In this document: positions 38,295 through 46,633 of the stretch, one piece after another
How positions within the stretch are numbered: position 1 is the first letter of the stretch
Layout of the letters: each line of letters starts with the position of its first letter
From: Ruminobacter sp.
GTDB taxonomy: Bacteria > Pseudomonadota > Gammaproteobacteria > Enterobacterales > Succinivibrionaceae
Length of the DNA: 64,000 nt
NCBI GenBank assembly: GCA_017940385.1
Contig: JAGAYS010000009.1
Span: forward strand, 62,001 to 126,000
Direction: 5' to 3'
Made by a program: the position numbers and the translations under genes
Notes under the pieces: generated by a model
Told to the model about the DNA's origin: nothing
Seen by the model: the letters and a program-made list of their open reading frames with translations, nothing else
The model's database searches: none

Positions 38295-38687
38295 ATGAGT
38301 ATGCAGGATCCAATTTCGGATTTATTGACTCGTATTCGTAACGGCCAGGCTTCCGGTAAGGTTACGATTAGTTTACCTTCTTCAAAGCAGAAAGTTGCAA
38401 TTGTTGATCTGCTTAAGAAAGAAGGCTATATTGCAGATTTTTCTGTTTCTGGCGATGAAAAGAAAGTTCTTGAAATCAGCCTTAAATATTTCCAAGGCAA
38501 GCCTGTAGTTGAAATGATCAAGCGTGTTTCACGTCCTGGTCTTCGTATCTACAAGAGCTGTTCAGATCTTCCAAAGATTCAGAACGGTTTAGGTATTGCT
38601 GTAATTTCTACCTCTAAAGGGCTTATGACTGACCGTGCTGCTCGTAAACTGGGCATCGGTGGTGAAGTTATTTGCTACGTAGCTTAA
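38295..38687 (+). CDS. rpsH: 30S ribosomal protein S8
   Basis: 130 aa, as in E. coli. It starts [18 protein letters not shown] and carries the C-terminal signature [21 protein letters not shown]8 binds the central domain of 16S rRNA and in E. coli represses the spc operon. Confidence 0.98.
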   Translation: MSMQDPISDLLTRIRNGQASGKVTISLPSSKQKVAIVDLLKKEGYIADFSVSGDEKKVLEISLKYFQGKPVVEMIKRVSRPGLRIYKSCSDLPKIQNGLGIAVISTSKGLMTDRAARKLGIGGEVICYVA

Positions 38688-38697
38688 GGAGTAAACA

Positions 38698-39231
38698 ATG
38701 TCTCGTGTTGCTAAATCTCCTGTAGTTATCCCTGCAGGTATTGAAGTATCTCTTAACGGTAACGACATCACCGTTAAAGGTAAGTCTGCTTCATTAAGTA
38801 CTAAGATTAATTCTTTAGTAAAAGTAGCAGTTAATGATGGTGCTATCACTTTTGCTCCTGTTGATGATTCTCTCGAAGCAAATGCACAGTCAGGTACCGC
38901 TCGTGCTAATGTTGCAAACATGGTAAAGGGTGTTGAGAAGGGCTTTGAACGTAAACTCACCTTAATCGGTGTAGGTTATCGTGCTCAGGCCAAGGGCAAA
39001 GTTTTAAACCTTGAATTAGGTTATTCTCACCCAATCAACTATGAAGTACCAGAAGGAATCACCATTGAAACTCCTTCTCAGACTGAAATTGTTGTTAAGG
39101 GCGTTGACAAGGCTCTTGTTGGCCAGGTTGCTGCAAATCTTCGTGCTTACCGTAAGCCTGAACCTTATAAGGGTAAGGGTGTTCGTTACGCAGACGAAGT
39201 TGTACATATTAAAGAAGTTAAGAAGAAGTAG
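38698..39231 (+). CDS. rplF: 50S ribosomal protein L6
   Basis: 177 aa, the E. coli length. It has two related alpha/beta domains; the start [20 protein letters not shown] and the C-terminal [20 protein letters not shown] are family blocks. L6 lies near the factor-binding site. AAGGAG precedes the ATG. Confidence 0.98.
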   Translation: MSRVAKSPVVIPAGIEVSLNGNDITVKGKSASLSTKINSLVKVAVNDGAITFAPVDDSLEANAQSGTARANVANMVKGVEKGFERKLTLIGVGYRAQAKGKVLNLELGYSHPINYEVPEGITIETPSQTEIVVKGVDKALVGQVAANLRAYRKPEPYKGKGVRYADEVVHIKEVKKK

Positions 39232-39240
39232 GAATAAGCA

Positions 39241-39591
39241 ATGGATAAGAATTTATCTCGTCTTCGCAGAGCTAAGAAAGCTCGTGCCAAGATGCATGAA
39301 TTGGGTGCTACACGCCTAGTTGTTTATCGTACTCCGCGTCATATTTACGCTCAGGTAATTGACAACAACGGTAACGTAGTTGTATGTGCTTCAACTCTTG
39401 AAAAAGAGCTTGCTAAGCAGGTTAAGTACACTGGTAATGTTGAAGCTGCGAAGTTAATCGGCAAAGTTGTTGGTGAACGTGCAGTTGCTAAGGATGTTAC
39501 CACTGTTTCTTTCGATCGTTCAGGTTTCCAGTATCATGGTCGTGTAGCAGCTCTTGCTGACGGCGCTCGTGAAGCTGGTCTTAAGTTCTAA
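39241..39591 (+). CDS. rplR: 50S ribosomal protein L18
   Basis: 116 aa (E. coli 117). It has the basic N-terminus [20 protein letters not shown] and the [17 protein letters not shown] strand region, ending [11 protein letters not shown]18 brings 5S rRNA into the central protuberance with L5. Confidence 0.98.
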   Translation: MDKNLSRLRRAKKARAKMHELGATRLVVYRTPRHIYAQVIDNNGNVVVCASTLEKELAKQVKYTGNVEAAKLIGKVVGERAVAKDVTTVSFDRSGFQYHGRVAALADGAREAGLKF

Positions 39592-39602
39592 GGTGAATGA
39601 GA

Positions 39603-40109
39603 ATGGCTAGAAATGAATCTCAGACTAACGAACTGCAGGAAAAATTAGTTGCAGTTAATCGTGTAGCAAAGGTTGTTAAGGGTGGTCGAATTTTCTCATT
39701 CACTGCTTTAACTGTTGTTGGCGATGGCAATGGTCGTGTTGGTTACGGTTACGGCAAGGCATCTGAAGTTCCAGCTGCTATTGCTAAGGCTATGGACCAG
39801 GCTAAGGCAAATATCGCTGAAAACAAGGTTGAACTCAACAACGGTACTTTATTCCACGAAGTAAAGGGTACTCACGCAGGTTCTACCGTATTTATGAAGC
39901 CTGCTTCAGAAGGTACCGGTATTATTGCTGGCGGTGCTATGCGTGCTGTACTGGAAGTTGCCGGTGTTAAGAACGTGCTTGCTAAGGCATACGGTTCAAC
40001 TAACCCTGGTAACGTTGTAAGAGCAACTGTAGCAGCTTTAAACTCAATGAAGTCTCCTGCTGCTGTATGTGCTAAGCGTGGTTTAACACTTGAAGATATT
40101 TTGGAGTAA
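39603..40109 (+). CDS. rpsE: 30S ribosomal protein S5
   Basis: 168 aa (E. coli 167). It begins [20 protein letters not shown] and has the S5 signature [25 protein letters not shown] lies seven bases before ATG 39603 but one base before the in-frame ATG 39597, so 39603 is preferred. S5 supports decoding accuracy and mRNA helicase activity. Confidence 0.95.
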   Translation: MARNESQTNELQEKLVAVNRVAKVVKGGRIFSFTALTVVGDGNGRVGYGYGKASEVPAAIAKAMDQAKANIAENKVELNNGTLFHEVKGTHAGSTVFMKPASEGTGIIAGGAMRAVLEVAGVKNVLAKAYGSTNPGNVVRATVAALNSMKSPAAVCAKRGLTLEDILE

Positions 40110-40112
40110 AAA

Positions 40113-40295
40113 ATGGCTGAGAAGACTATTAAAGTTACCCAAACTAAGAGTGCTATTGGTCGTAAGCCTAATCACGTAGCTACTTTACGTGCTCTTAAGC
40201 TTCGTCATATTGGTCACACTGTAACTCTTCCAGATAATCCACAGATTCGTGGTATGGTTGCTACTGTGTATTACATGGTGAAGGTGGAAGAATAA
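40113..40295 (+). CDS. rpmD: 50S ribosomal protein L30
   Basis: 60 aa (E. coli 59). [20 protein letters not shown] and [20 protein letters not shown] are the family signature. It is an accessory 50S protein near the factor-binding region. It lies three bases after rpsE and two before rplO. Confidence 0.97.
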   Translation: MAEKTIKVTQTKSAIGRKPNHVATLRALKLRHIGHTVTLPDNPQIRGMVATVYYMVKVEE

Positions 40296-40297
40296 TT

Positions 40298-40750
40298 ATG
40301 GAAAAGAAATTAACATTAGATTCTTTAAAGCCTGGTGAAGGTTCTAAGAAGCCTAAGGTAAGAGTTGGCCGTGGTATGGGTTCTGGCGTTGGTAAGACCT
40401 GTCGTCGTGGTATCAAGGGTGCTGGTGCTCGTAAGAGTGGCGGTACCAGACCAGGATTTGAAGGCGGTCAGATGCCAATCAAGATCCGTTTACCTAAGTT
40501 CGGTTTCTTCTCAAGACTGGCTCAGGTTACTACTGAAGTTCCTCTCAACGAATTAAACAAGGTTGAAGGTGATGTAGTTGATCTTTTATCCTTAAAGAAA
40601 GCTGACATTATCGGACACAAGTTCGAAAATGTTAAGATTATTCTTTCTAAGGAAGCTAAGTTAAGCAAGGCTGTAGTAGTTAAGGGCCTCAAGGTAACTC
40701 AGGGCGCTAAGGCTGCTATCGAAGCTGCCGGTGGTAAGGTAGAAGAATAA
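40298..40750 (+). CDS. rplO: 50S ribosomal protein L15
   Basis: 150 aa (E. coli 144). The Gly/Arg-rich N-terminus [20 protein letters not shown] threads into 23S rRNA, and [17 protein letters not shown] follows. It is a late assembly protein of the 50S subunit. It sits 10 bases before secY. Confidence 0.98.
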   Translation: MEKKLTLDSLKPGEGSKKPKVRVGRGMGSGVGKTCRRGIKGAGARKSGGTRPGFEGGQMPIKIRLPKFGFFSRLAQVTTEVPLNELNKVEGDVVDLLSLKKADIIGHKFENVKIILSKEAKLSKAVVVKGLKVTQGAKAAIEAAGGKVEE

Positions 40751-40760
40751 GGATTAAGAA

Positions 40761-42089
40761 ATGGTAGCAAGACCAGGTCAAGTTCAGAAGGAAACCAGTG
40801 AACTTAAGCAGAGAATTTGGTTCGTTATTATCGGATTGTTAGTTTTCCGTCTTGGTTCATATATTCCTGTTCCTGGTGTTAATGCTGATGTCCTCCGTGA
40901 AATGTTTAATTCCCAGAGCGGAAACGTAATGGGAATGTTTAACATGTTTTCCGGTGGTGCATTAGAGCGTGCGTCCATTTTAGCCTTAGGCATTATGCCT
41001 TATATTTCAGCTTCAATCATAATTCAGCTGATGTCGGTCATGGTACCTCAGTTGGCTGAATTAAAGAAAGAAGGTGAATCCGGAAGACGAACATTGACAA
41101 AGTATACCCGTTGGGGAACTTTGCTATTGGGATTGGTTCAAGCATCAGGTATCGCCTATGGTTTACCTAGAATGATGCCTGGTCTTGTTGACAATCCTAG
41201 CTTTCAATTCTATGTTGTTGCGACATTAAGCCTGACTACCGGAACTCTGTTCCTCATGTGGTTAGGTGAACAAATCACTGAGCGTGGTATTGGTAATGGT
41301 ATTTCGTTGCTGATTTTTGCCGGTATTGTTGCCGGTCTTCCTCGCGCTGTAGGTGTTACGTTTGAGCAGCAACGCCAAGGCGATTTACAGTTAATCAGCA
41401 TCATTATCATAGCTGCTGTAGTAGTTGCTGTAACAACCTTTGTAGTGTTTGTCGAACTTGGTCAGCGTAGAATACCGATTAACTATGCTAAGAGACAGAG
41501 TGGTAACCGTATTTATGAACCGCCTGCAAGTCATTTACCGTTAAAGCTTAACATGTCAGGTGTAATACCTGCAATTTTCGCATCAAGCATTATCATGTTC
41601 CCTGCGACAATTGCTTCATGGTTAGGTACCGGTGATTCAGAACAGGGCGTTTTGGTAAATACTTTTCAGGAAATATCTATGCTTCTCTCTCCTGGTCAGC
41701 CTCTGTATGAAATTCTTTATGCAGTTGCGATCCTGTTCTTCTGCTTCTTCTATACTGCGATGGTGTTTAATCCTCGTGAGATTGCAGATAATCTGAGAAA
41801 GGGTGGAGCTCTTATTTCCGGTATCAGACCTGGTGAGCAGACCGCCAAGCATATTGACAAGGTAATGACAAGATTAACTCTTGCCGGTGCCCTTTATATG
41901 TGTTTTGTATGTCTTGTTCCTCAGATGTTGATGAGCTGGTTTAACGTACAGTTTTATTTCGGTGGTACTTCATTGCTGATCATTGTTGTGGTAACAATGG
42001 ATTTAATCGCACAATACCAGAGTCATAAGGCAAAAGTTCTTTATGGCGATGTGCTAAAGAAAGCGAATTTGTTAAATTATGGACGTTAG
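40761..42089 (+). CDS. secY: Preprotein translocase channel SecY
   Basis: 442 aa (E. coli 443) with ten hydrophobic segments. Visible markers are the plug region near [32 protein letters not shown], the cytoplasmic loop [20 protein letters not shown] and a C-terminal basic loop. SecY with SecE and SecG forms the inner-membrane channel; the starch enzymes and lipoproteins in this window would need it. Its place in the spc operon after rplO is universal. Confidence 0.98.
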   Translation: MVARPGQVQKETSELKQRIWFVIIGLLVFRLGSYIPVPGVNADVLREMFNSQSGNVMGMFNMFSGGALERASILALGIMPYISASIIIQLMSVMVPQLAELKKEGESGRRTLTKYTRWGTLLLGLVQASGIAYGLPRMMPGLVDNPSFQFYVVATLSLTTGTLFLMWLGEQITERGIGNGISLLIFAGIVAGLPRAVGVTFEQQRQGDLQLISIIIIAAVVVAVTTFVVFVELGQRRIPINYAKRQSGNRIYEPPASHLPLKLNMSGVIPAIFASSIIMFPATIASWLGTGDSEQGVLVNTFQEISMLLSPGQPLYEILYAVAILFFCFFYTAMVFNPREIADNLRKGGALISGIRPGEQTAKHIDKVMTRLTLAGALYMCFVCLVPQMLMSWFNVQFYFGGTSLLIIVVVTMDLIAQYQSHKAKVLYGDVLKKANLLNYGR

Positions 42090-42107
42090 TCCAAACAGGA
42101 GTATGTC

Positions 42108-42221
42108 ATGAAAGTTGGTGCTTCAGTTAAAAAGATTTGCCGTCACTGCAAAATCATTAAGCGTGGTGGTGTTGTTAGAGTAATCTGTACCGATCCTAAG
42201 CATAAGCAGCGTCAGGGTTAA
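42108..42221 (+). CDS. rpmJ: 50S ribosomal protein L36
   Basis: 37 aa: [20 protein letters not shown] and then [17 protein letters not shown]. The three Cys and one His form the zinc ribbon of the C+ type, so this is the zinc-binding L36. AGGAG lies ten bases before ATG 42108. It is the last gene of the spc operon, directly after secY. Confidence 0.96.
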   Translation: MKVGASVKKICRHCKIIKRGGVVRVICTDPKHKQRQG

Positions 42222-42243
42222 TATTTTTTACTCAATTATTTGT

Positions 42244-42272
42244 TTGCAAAAAAACTGCATGTCATGTATAAT
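42244..42272 (+). promoter_or_regulatory. rpsM: Alpha operon promoter inside a hairpin
   Basis: TTGCAA (42244-42249), a 17-base spacer and a perfect TATAAT (42267-42272). The -10 lies in the loop of the terminator hairpin at 42249-42286, so one sequence may end the spc operon and start the alpha operon. Confidence 0.7.
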
Positions 42273-42287
42273 CTGTGACTGCAGTTT
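42249..42287 (+). terminator. spc operon terminator
   Basis: AAAAAACTGCA pairs with TGCAGTTTTTT over a 20-base loop, giving an 11-base stem ending in T. It starts 28 bases after rpmJ. Confidence 0.78.
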
Positions 42288-42305
42288 TTTATTGTGCACT
42301 AGTCG

Positions 42306-42346
42306 GCCCCCGCGTATCCTAACGGGCTTTGCGGAGGCTATTTTTT
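42306..42346 (+). promoter_or_regulatory. Alpha operon leader hairpin with T run
   Basis: GCCCCCGC (42306-42313) pairs with GCGGAGGC (42331-42338) except for one C-A mismatch; TATTTTTTA follows. It lies in the leader 26 bases before rpsM. It may be an attenuator or part of the S4-binding structure known for the E. coli alpha operon. Function is inference. Confidence 0.5.
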
Positions 42347-42371
42347 ATAACTTACATATTAGGAGTTTATA

Positions 42372-42728
42372 GTGGCCCGTATAGCTGGTATTAACGTTCC
42401 TGATCAGAAGCATGCTGTTATTGCACTTCAGTACATCTACGGTATCGGTGCTACCACCGCTAAGAAGATTTGTGCTGATGCTCAGATTAGCGAAGACGTT
42501 AAAATTAAAGATTTAGATGAATCTGTATTAGATAAAGTTCGTGAACAGGTTGCTAAGTACACTGTTGAAGGTGACCTTCGTCGTGAAATTACTTTAAACA
42601 TTAAGCGTCTTATGGATCTTGGTTGTTACCGTGGTCTTCGTCATCGTAAAGGCTTACCAGTAAATGGTCAGCGTACTAAGACTAATGCTCGTACTCGCAA
42701 GGGTCCGCGCAAGGCAATTAAGAAGTAA
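42372..42728 (+). CDS. rpsM: 30S ribosomal protein S13
   Basis: 118 aa, as in E. coli. It starts at GTG, with AGGAG eight bases upstream, reading [20 protein letters not shown]. The signature [20 protein letters not shown] is complete. S13 bridges to the 50S subunit and contacts the P-site tRNA. It opens the alpha operon. Confidence 0.97.
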   Translation: MARIAGINVPDQKHAVIALQYIYGIGATTAKKICADAQISEDVKIKDLDESVLDKVREQVAKYTVEGDLRREITLNIKRLMDLGCYRGLRHRKGLPVNGQRTKTNARTRKGPRKAIKK

Positions 42729-42742
42729 GCGAGGTTAATATA

Positions 42743-43144
42743 ATGGTTAAAGCATCTCACAGCACTAATGCTCGTGCTCGTAAGCGCGTAAAGAAGCAGG
42801 TAGCAGATGGCGTAGCTCATATTCACGCTTCTTTTAACAATACAATTATTACTATTACTGACCGTCAGGGTAACGCTCTTTCATGGGCTACTTCTGGTGG
42901 TTCTGGTTTCCGTGGTTCCCGTAAGTCCACTCCATATGCTGCTCAGGTAGCAGCTGAACGTGCTGGTGAAGCAGCCAAGGAATACGGCGTTAAGAATCTT
43001 GAAGTAAACGTAAAGGGCCCAGGTCCTGGTCGCGAATCTTCAATTCGTGCTCTCAATGCTATTGGTTATAAGATTACCAATATCACTGATGTAACCCCAA
43101 TTCCACACAACGGCTGTCGTCCACCGAAGAAGCGTCGTGTGTAG
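42743..43144 (+). CDS. rpsK: 30S ribosomal protein S11
   Basis: 133 aa (E. coli 129). The blocks [34 protein letters not shown] and the C-terminal [18 protein letters not shown] are conserved. S11 lies on the 30S platform and lines the mRNA exit near the anti-Shine-Dalgarno. Confidence 0.98.
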   Translation: MVKASHSTNARARKRVKKQVADGVAHIHASFNNTIITITDRQGNALSWATSGGSGFRGSRKSTPYAAQVAAERAGEAAKEYGVKNLEVNVKGPGPGRESSIRALNAIGYKITNITDVTPIPHNGCRPPKKRRV

Positions 43145-43172
43145 TACCTTCTTTGCATAATGGAGTATTAAA

Positions 43173-43796
43173 ATGGCAAGATATATTGGACCATCTATTA
43201 AATTAAGCCGTAGAGAAGGTACCGACCTTTTCCTCAAGTCAGGTGTTAAGGCTTTTGCTGCTCGTGGCGAAAGATCAAGAAAGCTTCCTGGTCAGCATTG
43301 GGAAAACAGACCTCGTACTTCTGAATACGGTCTTCAGTTACGTGAAAAGCAGAAAGTTCGTCGTATTTACGGTGTTTTAGAACGTCAGTTCAGAAACTAC
43401 TACAAGAAGGCTTCTCGCTTAAACGGTAACACTGGTGAAAACCTTCTTAAGCTTCTTGAATCCCGTCTTGATAACGTAGTTTACAGAATGGGTTTTGGTT
43501 CTACCAGAGCTGAAGCAAGACAGCTTGTTAGCCACAAGGCTATCATGGTTGACGGTAAGGTTGTAAACATCCCTTCATTCCAGGTTTCTGCAGGTTCAGA
43601 AATTGTTATCCGTGAAAAGGCTAAGAATCAGGAACGTATTAAGGTTGCTCTTGATTTAGCTAAGACCAGCGAACCAATCAGCTGGGTTGAAGTAGACGCT
43701 GATAACATGAAGGGTAAGTATGTACGCGTTCCAGAACGTTCAGATTTACCTGCTGATATTCAGGAACAGCTTATCATCGAACTTTACTCTAAGTAA
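43173..43796 (+). CDS. rpsD: 30S ribosomal protein S4
   Basis: 207 aa (E. coli 206). It starts [20 protein letters not shown] and has the S4 RNA-binding domain from about residue 95, [20 protein letters not shown]. It is a primary 16S rRNA binder, antiterminator and, in E. coli, the repressor of the alpha operon. It precedes rpoA by 26 bases. Confidence 0.98.
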   Translation: MARYIGPSIKLSRREGTDLFLKSGVKAFAARGERSRKLPGQHWENRPRTSEYGLQLREKQKVRRIYGVLERQFRNYYKKASRLNGNTGENLLKLLESRLDNVVYRMGFGSTRAEARQLVSHKAIMVDGKVVNIPSFQVSAGSEIVIREKAKNQERIKVALDLAKTSEPISWVEVDADNMKGKYVRVPERSDLPADIQEQLIIELYSK

Positions 43797-43822
43797 TTTA
43801 GTCTCTAAACGAGGGAATAATT

Positions 43823-44824
43823 TTGGGCTCTGTAAAAGACTTTTTAAAACCAAGACAGGTTGCAATAGAACCAGTTGCTCCGAACCATGCGAACGTAGTT
43901 CTCGAACCTTTGGAACGTGGTTTTGGCAATACATTGGGTCAGGCTTTGCGTCGTTGTCTATTAATGTCTGTTCCTGGTTGTGCAATTACCGATGTAATCA
44001 TCGATGGTGTTGCGCATGAATATAGTGCAAAGTCAGATATTCAGGAAGATGTTCTTGAACTGTTATTGAACGTTAAGGGCATAGCAGTAAATATATTAGA
44101 TGATGCAGAAAATGAAGTCGATATAGAATTGTCCAAGTCTGGAGCCGGTCCCGTCTGCGCAGGCGATATCCTCAGTGACAAGGTAAACATTTTCAATAAG
44201 GATCATGTGCTTTGTCATCTTAAGGATTCTAAATCTAACATTCAGATGAAAATGAAGGTTGTGCGCAACGTTGGTTTTTTACCTGCTAATTTACAGGGAA
44301 GAAAGCCAGGCTTTGATGAAGACAACAACATTATGTTAGACGCAAGTTTCAGTCCCGTTAAATATTTATCTTATGAAGTTGATTCAGCACGTGTTGAACA
44401 GAGAACAGAATTGGATAAATTGGTGCTTGATATTGTAACTAACGGTGTGTTAGATCCAGAACAGGCTATTCATTTAGGTGCAAGTATCCTTCGTGAACAA
44501 CTATATTCTTTTGTGGATTTAGATGCTGTTAAGACAGTAAGCCCTGTAGAGCAGACTCATGTTCCTGCTCCGGATCCGGTACTTCTCAAGTCCGTTGATG
44601 ATCTCGAGTTAACAGTTCGTTCTGCTAACTGCTTAAAGGCTGAAAGTATACAGTATATTGGTGACTTGGTTCAGCGTACTGAAGTTGAGCTTTTAAAGAC
44701 TCCGAACCTCGGTAGAAAATCTCTTACCGAAATTAAGGACGTTCTTGCTCAGCGTGGCCTGTCCTTAGGTATGCGTCTTGATAACTGGCCTCCTGCTGAG
44801 TTATCTCAAGGTTCTAAGTCATAA
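43823..44824 (+). CDS. rpoA: RNA polymerase alpha subunit, paralogue 1
   Basis: 333 aa (E. coli 329), starting at TTG with GAGGGA six bases upstream; there is no in-frame ATG nearby. The N-terminal domain keeps [12 protein letters not shown] (about 189-200) but has lost canonical RGRG (here RNVGF) and GRLLVDA (here NIMLDA). In the dimer helix it reads [16 protein letters not shown], against E. coli [16 protein letters not shown]. The C-terminal domain is intact with [13 protein letters not shown], which holds the UP-element Arg, and [14 protein letters not shown]. It keeps the normal place between rpsD and rplQ. A second rpoA follows rplQ. Subunit of RNA polymerase; likely heterodimer partner of paralogue 2. 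Confidence 0.95.
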   Translation: MGSVKDFLKPRQVAIEPVAPNHANVVLEPLERGFGNTLGQALRRCLLMSVPGCAITDVIIDGVAHEYSAKSDIQEDVLELLLNVKGIAVNILDDAENEVDIELSKSGAGPVCAGDILSDKVNIFNKDHVLCHLKDSKSNIQMKMKVVRNVGFLPANLQGRKPGFDEDNNIMLDASFSPVKYLSYEVDSARVEQRTELDKLVLDIVTNGVLDPEQAIHLGASILREQLYSFVDLDAVKTVSPVEQTHVPAPDPVLLKSVDDLELTVRSANCLKAESIQYIGDLVQRTEVELLKTPNLGRKSLTEIKDVLAQRGLSLGMRLDNWPPAELSQGSKS

Positions 44825-44851
44825 CAACATTTATTTTATAAGGAAGATATC

Positions 44852-45241
44852 ATGCGTCATCGTATGAGCGGTCGTCAGTTGAACCGCAATAGCAGCAGTC
44901 GTGCTGCATTATTCCGTGCTTTAGCTGTAGCCTTATTCAGAGAAGAAACTATTAAGACTACTTTACCTAAGGCAAAGGAATTACGTCGTGTTGCTGAACG
45001 TCTTATCACTATTGCTAAGGTAGACAGTGTTGCTAATCGTCGTTTAGTATTTGCACGTACCCGCGATAGAGATATCGTTACCAAGCTTTTCAACGACATT
45101 GGTAAGCGTTGTCTCGAACGTAATGGTGGTTACACCCGCATTTTAAAGTGTGGTTTACGTCCAGGTGACATGACTCAGATGGCTTACATCAGCTTAGTTG
45201 ATCAGAAGCCTGCTGAAGTTGCTGAAGCTGCAGAAGCTTAA
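44852..45241 (+). CDS. rplQ: 50S ribosomal protein L17
   Basis: 129 aa (E. coli 127). [20 protein letters not shown] and [20 protein letters not shown] are the family signature, with a [20 protein letters not shown] block. It closes the alpha operon. AAGGAAG lies five bases before the ATG. Confidence 0.98.
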   Translation: MRHRMSGRQLNRNSSSRAALFRALAVALFREETIKTTLPKAKELRRVAERLITIAKVDSVANRRLVFARTRDRDIVTKLFNDIGKRCLERNGGYTRILKCGLRPGDMTQMAYISLVDQKPAEVAEAAEA

Positions 45242-45263
45242 ATTACTGTTTAAGTAATAAAAT

Positions 45264-45289
45264 AGACCTCGTGAAAGCGAGGTCTTTTT
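45264..45289 (+). terminator. Alpha operon terminator
   Basis: AGACCTCG pairs with CGAGGTCT over TGAAAG, followed by TTTT. It lies 22 bases after rplQ and separates paralogue 1 of rpoA from paralogue 2. Confidence 0.92.
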
Positions 45290-45302
45290 ATCTTTTTTTA
45301 GC

Positions 45303-45330
45303 TTGACTTTTATTATGCACTGTATATAAT
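45303..45330 (+). promoter_or_regulatory. Promoter of the second rpoA
   Basis: TTGACT (45303-45308), a 16-base spacer and a perfect TATAAT (45325-45330). Together with the terminator before it, this makes the second alpha gene an independent unit. Confidence 0.85.
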
Positions 45331-45406
45331 AAAACGATCATTTTTTGCTTTTGGCAATTGTTAAATTTTATACAGATTGTATATTCTGTCAAATGAGGAA
45401 TCAAAC

Positions 45407-46471
45407 TTGAACTTCTCAACTGATACTTTTAGACCGCAGCAGGCTAATATTGAAAAAATCTCCCAGACTCAATCAATTATTAGACTTGAACCGTTTGAAC
45501 AAAATTTCGGTCTTACTTTAGGTAACGCCTTAAGAAGAATATTATTATCATCTATGCCTGGTTGTGCTATCAATGCCGTAAAGATTAGGGGTGTTGATCA
45601 TGAATATACTACCAAGGAAGGCTTACAGGAAGATATTCTGGTGTTACTTCTCAATCTCAAGAAGATTGCTGTAGAGATCGAAAACACCACCATGAATGAA
45701 GCTGTGCTTTCTTTACATGTGAATGATCCTGAAATTTCTTCTGAAGACACACATTCTTTTAAGAGTGATTATGTTGGTCCAATCACCGCCGGTGATATCT
45801 ATTGTCCAACCGGTGTCAGAATTTTGAACCCTGAACTTGAGATCTGTCATATTACACATCGTTCAGTACCATTCATCATGGAAATTTATGTAGACAGAGG
45901 CAGAGGTTTTGACAGAGCAGATTTACGTTCAGCTAACCATACCGATGATCACAGGGATCATGGTGAAGGCAGATTGCTTGTCGATGCTACCTACAGCCCT
46001 GTCAAGAACGTGGCTTATAAAGTAGAACCATACGAAAACAATGAAGGCAGACCGCTTGAAAGTCTCGTAATAAGCCTCGAAACCGACGGTACCATTACCC
46101 CTGAAGATTCTCTTAAGCATGCTGCAACAATTTTCCATGAACAGCTTGATGCATTTATTAACATCAGCTCCTTCAGTGAACCTGTTGTTGAAGAAGATAA
46201 TGAGCCAAAGATTAATCCACAGCTTCTTAAGCCTGTTGAGGAACTTGAACTTACCGTTCGTTCTGCAAACTGTCTCAAGGCTGAAGGCATTAAGCTCATT
46301 GGTGACCTTGTTCAGCGCACTGAAGTTGAACTGTTGAGAACTCCAAATCTCGGTAAGAAGTCTCTCTCAGAAATCAAGGATGTTCTTTCACGTGAAGGTC
46401 TTTCACTCGGTATGCGTATCGAGAACTGGCCAGAGGCTGAAATTGAGCCTGAAGTTAAGTACAGACTCTAA
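45407..46471 (+). CDS. RNA polymerase alpha subunit, paralogue 2
   Basis: 354 aa, longer than usual. TTG 45407 is chosen because GAGGA lies seven bases upstream; a TTG at 45377 would add ten residues without an RBS. The N-terminal domain keeps canonical [20 protein letters not shown] and GRLLVDA. Canonical ARVEQRTDLDKL is replaced by [12 protein letters not shown] (about 209-220). Extra loops are an acidic one near 97-112 and a His/Asp-rich one near 177-188 ([12 protein letters not shown]). The C-terminal domain is intact ([27 protein letters not shown]). Own promoter and terminator. Two alpha subunits are known in Francisella; by analogy this one probably pairs with paralogue 1. Confidence 0.92.
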   Translation: MNFSTDTFRPQQANIEKISQTQSIIRLEPFEQNFGLTLGNALRRILLSSMPGCAINAVKIRGVDHEYTTKEGLQEDILVLLLNLKKIAVEIENTTMNEAVLSLHVNDPEISSEDTHSFKSDYVGPITAGDIYCPTGVRILNPELEICHITHRSVPFIMEIYVDRGRGFDRADLRSANHTDDHRDHGEGRLLVDATYSPVKNVAYKVEPYENNEGRPLESLVISLETDGTITPEDSLKHAATIFHEQLDAFINISSFSEPVVEEDNEPKINPQLLKPVEELELTVRSANCLKAEGIKLIGDLVQRTEVELLRTPNLGKKSLSEIKDVLSREGLSLGMRIENWPEAEIEPEVKYRL

Positions 46472-46490
46472 TTAACCCATATTCTAAATA

Positions 46491-46514
46491 AAAACCACCT
46501 TCGGGTGGTTTTTT
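46491..46514 (+). terminator. Terminator of the second rpoA
   Basis: AAAACCACC pairs with GGTGGTTTT around the stable tetraloop TTCG, then T. It begins 20 bases after the stop. Confidence 0.93.
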
Positions 46515-46633
46515 GTTATTAATCACTCTTTATATTTAATATAACAGACTAATACTATATAATCATTTACAATCTTTTTATCTAATTATTAATTGTCACT
46601 TTCATACTGACTGTGTGTATCTAAGGATTATTT

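Noticed and set aside
45377..45406. Longer start of the second rpoA at TTG 45377
   Set aside because: No ribosome-binding site precedes it, while GAGGA is well placed for TTG 45407, where the length also matches paralogue 1.
43823..46471. The two rpoA genes as an assembly duplication
   Set aside because: The copies differ throughout the N-terminal domain, have different lengths and different flanking promoters and terminators, so they are real paralogues and not a repeated contig end.
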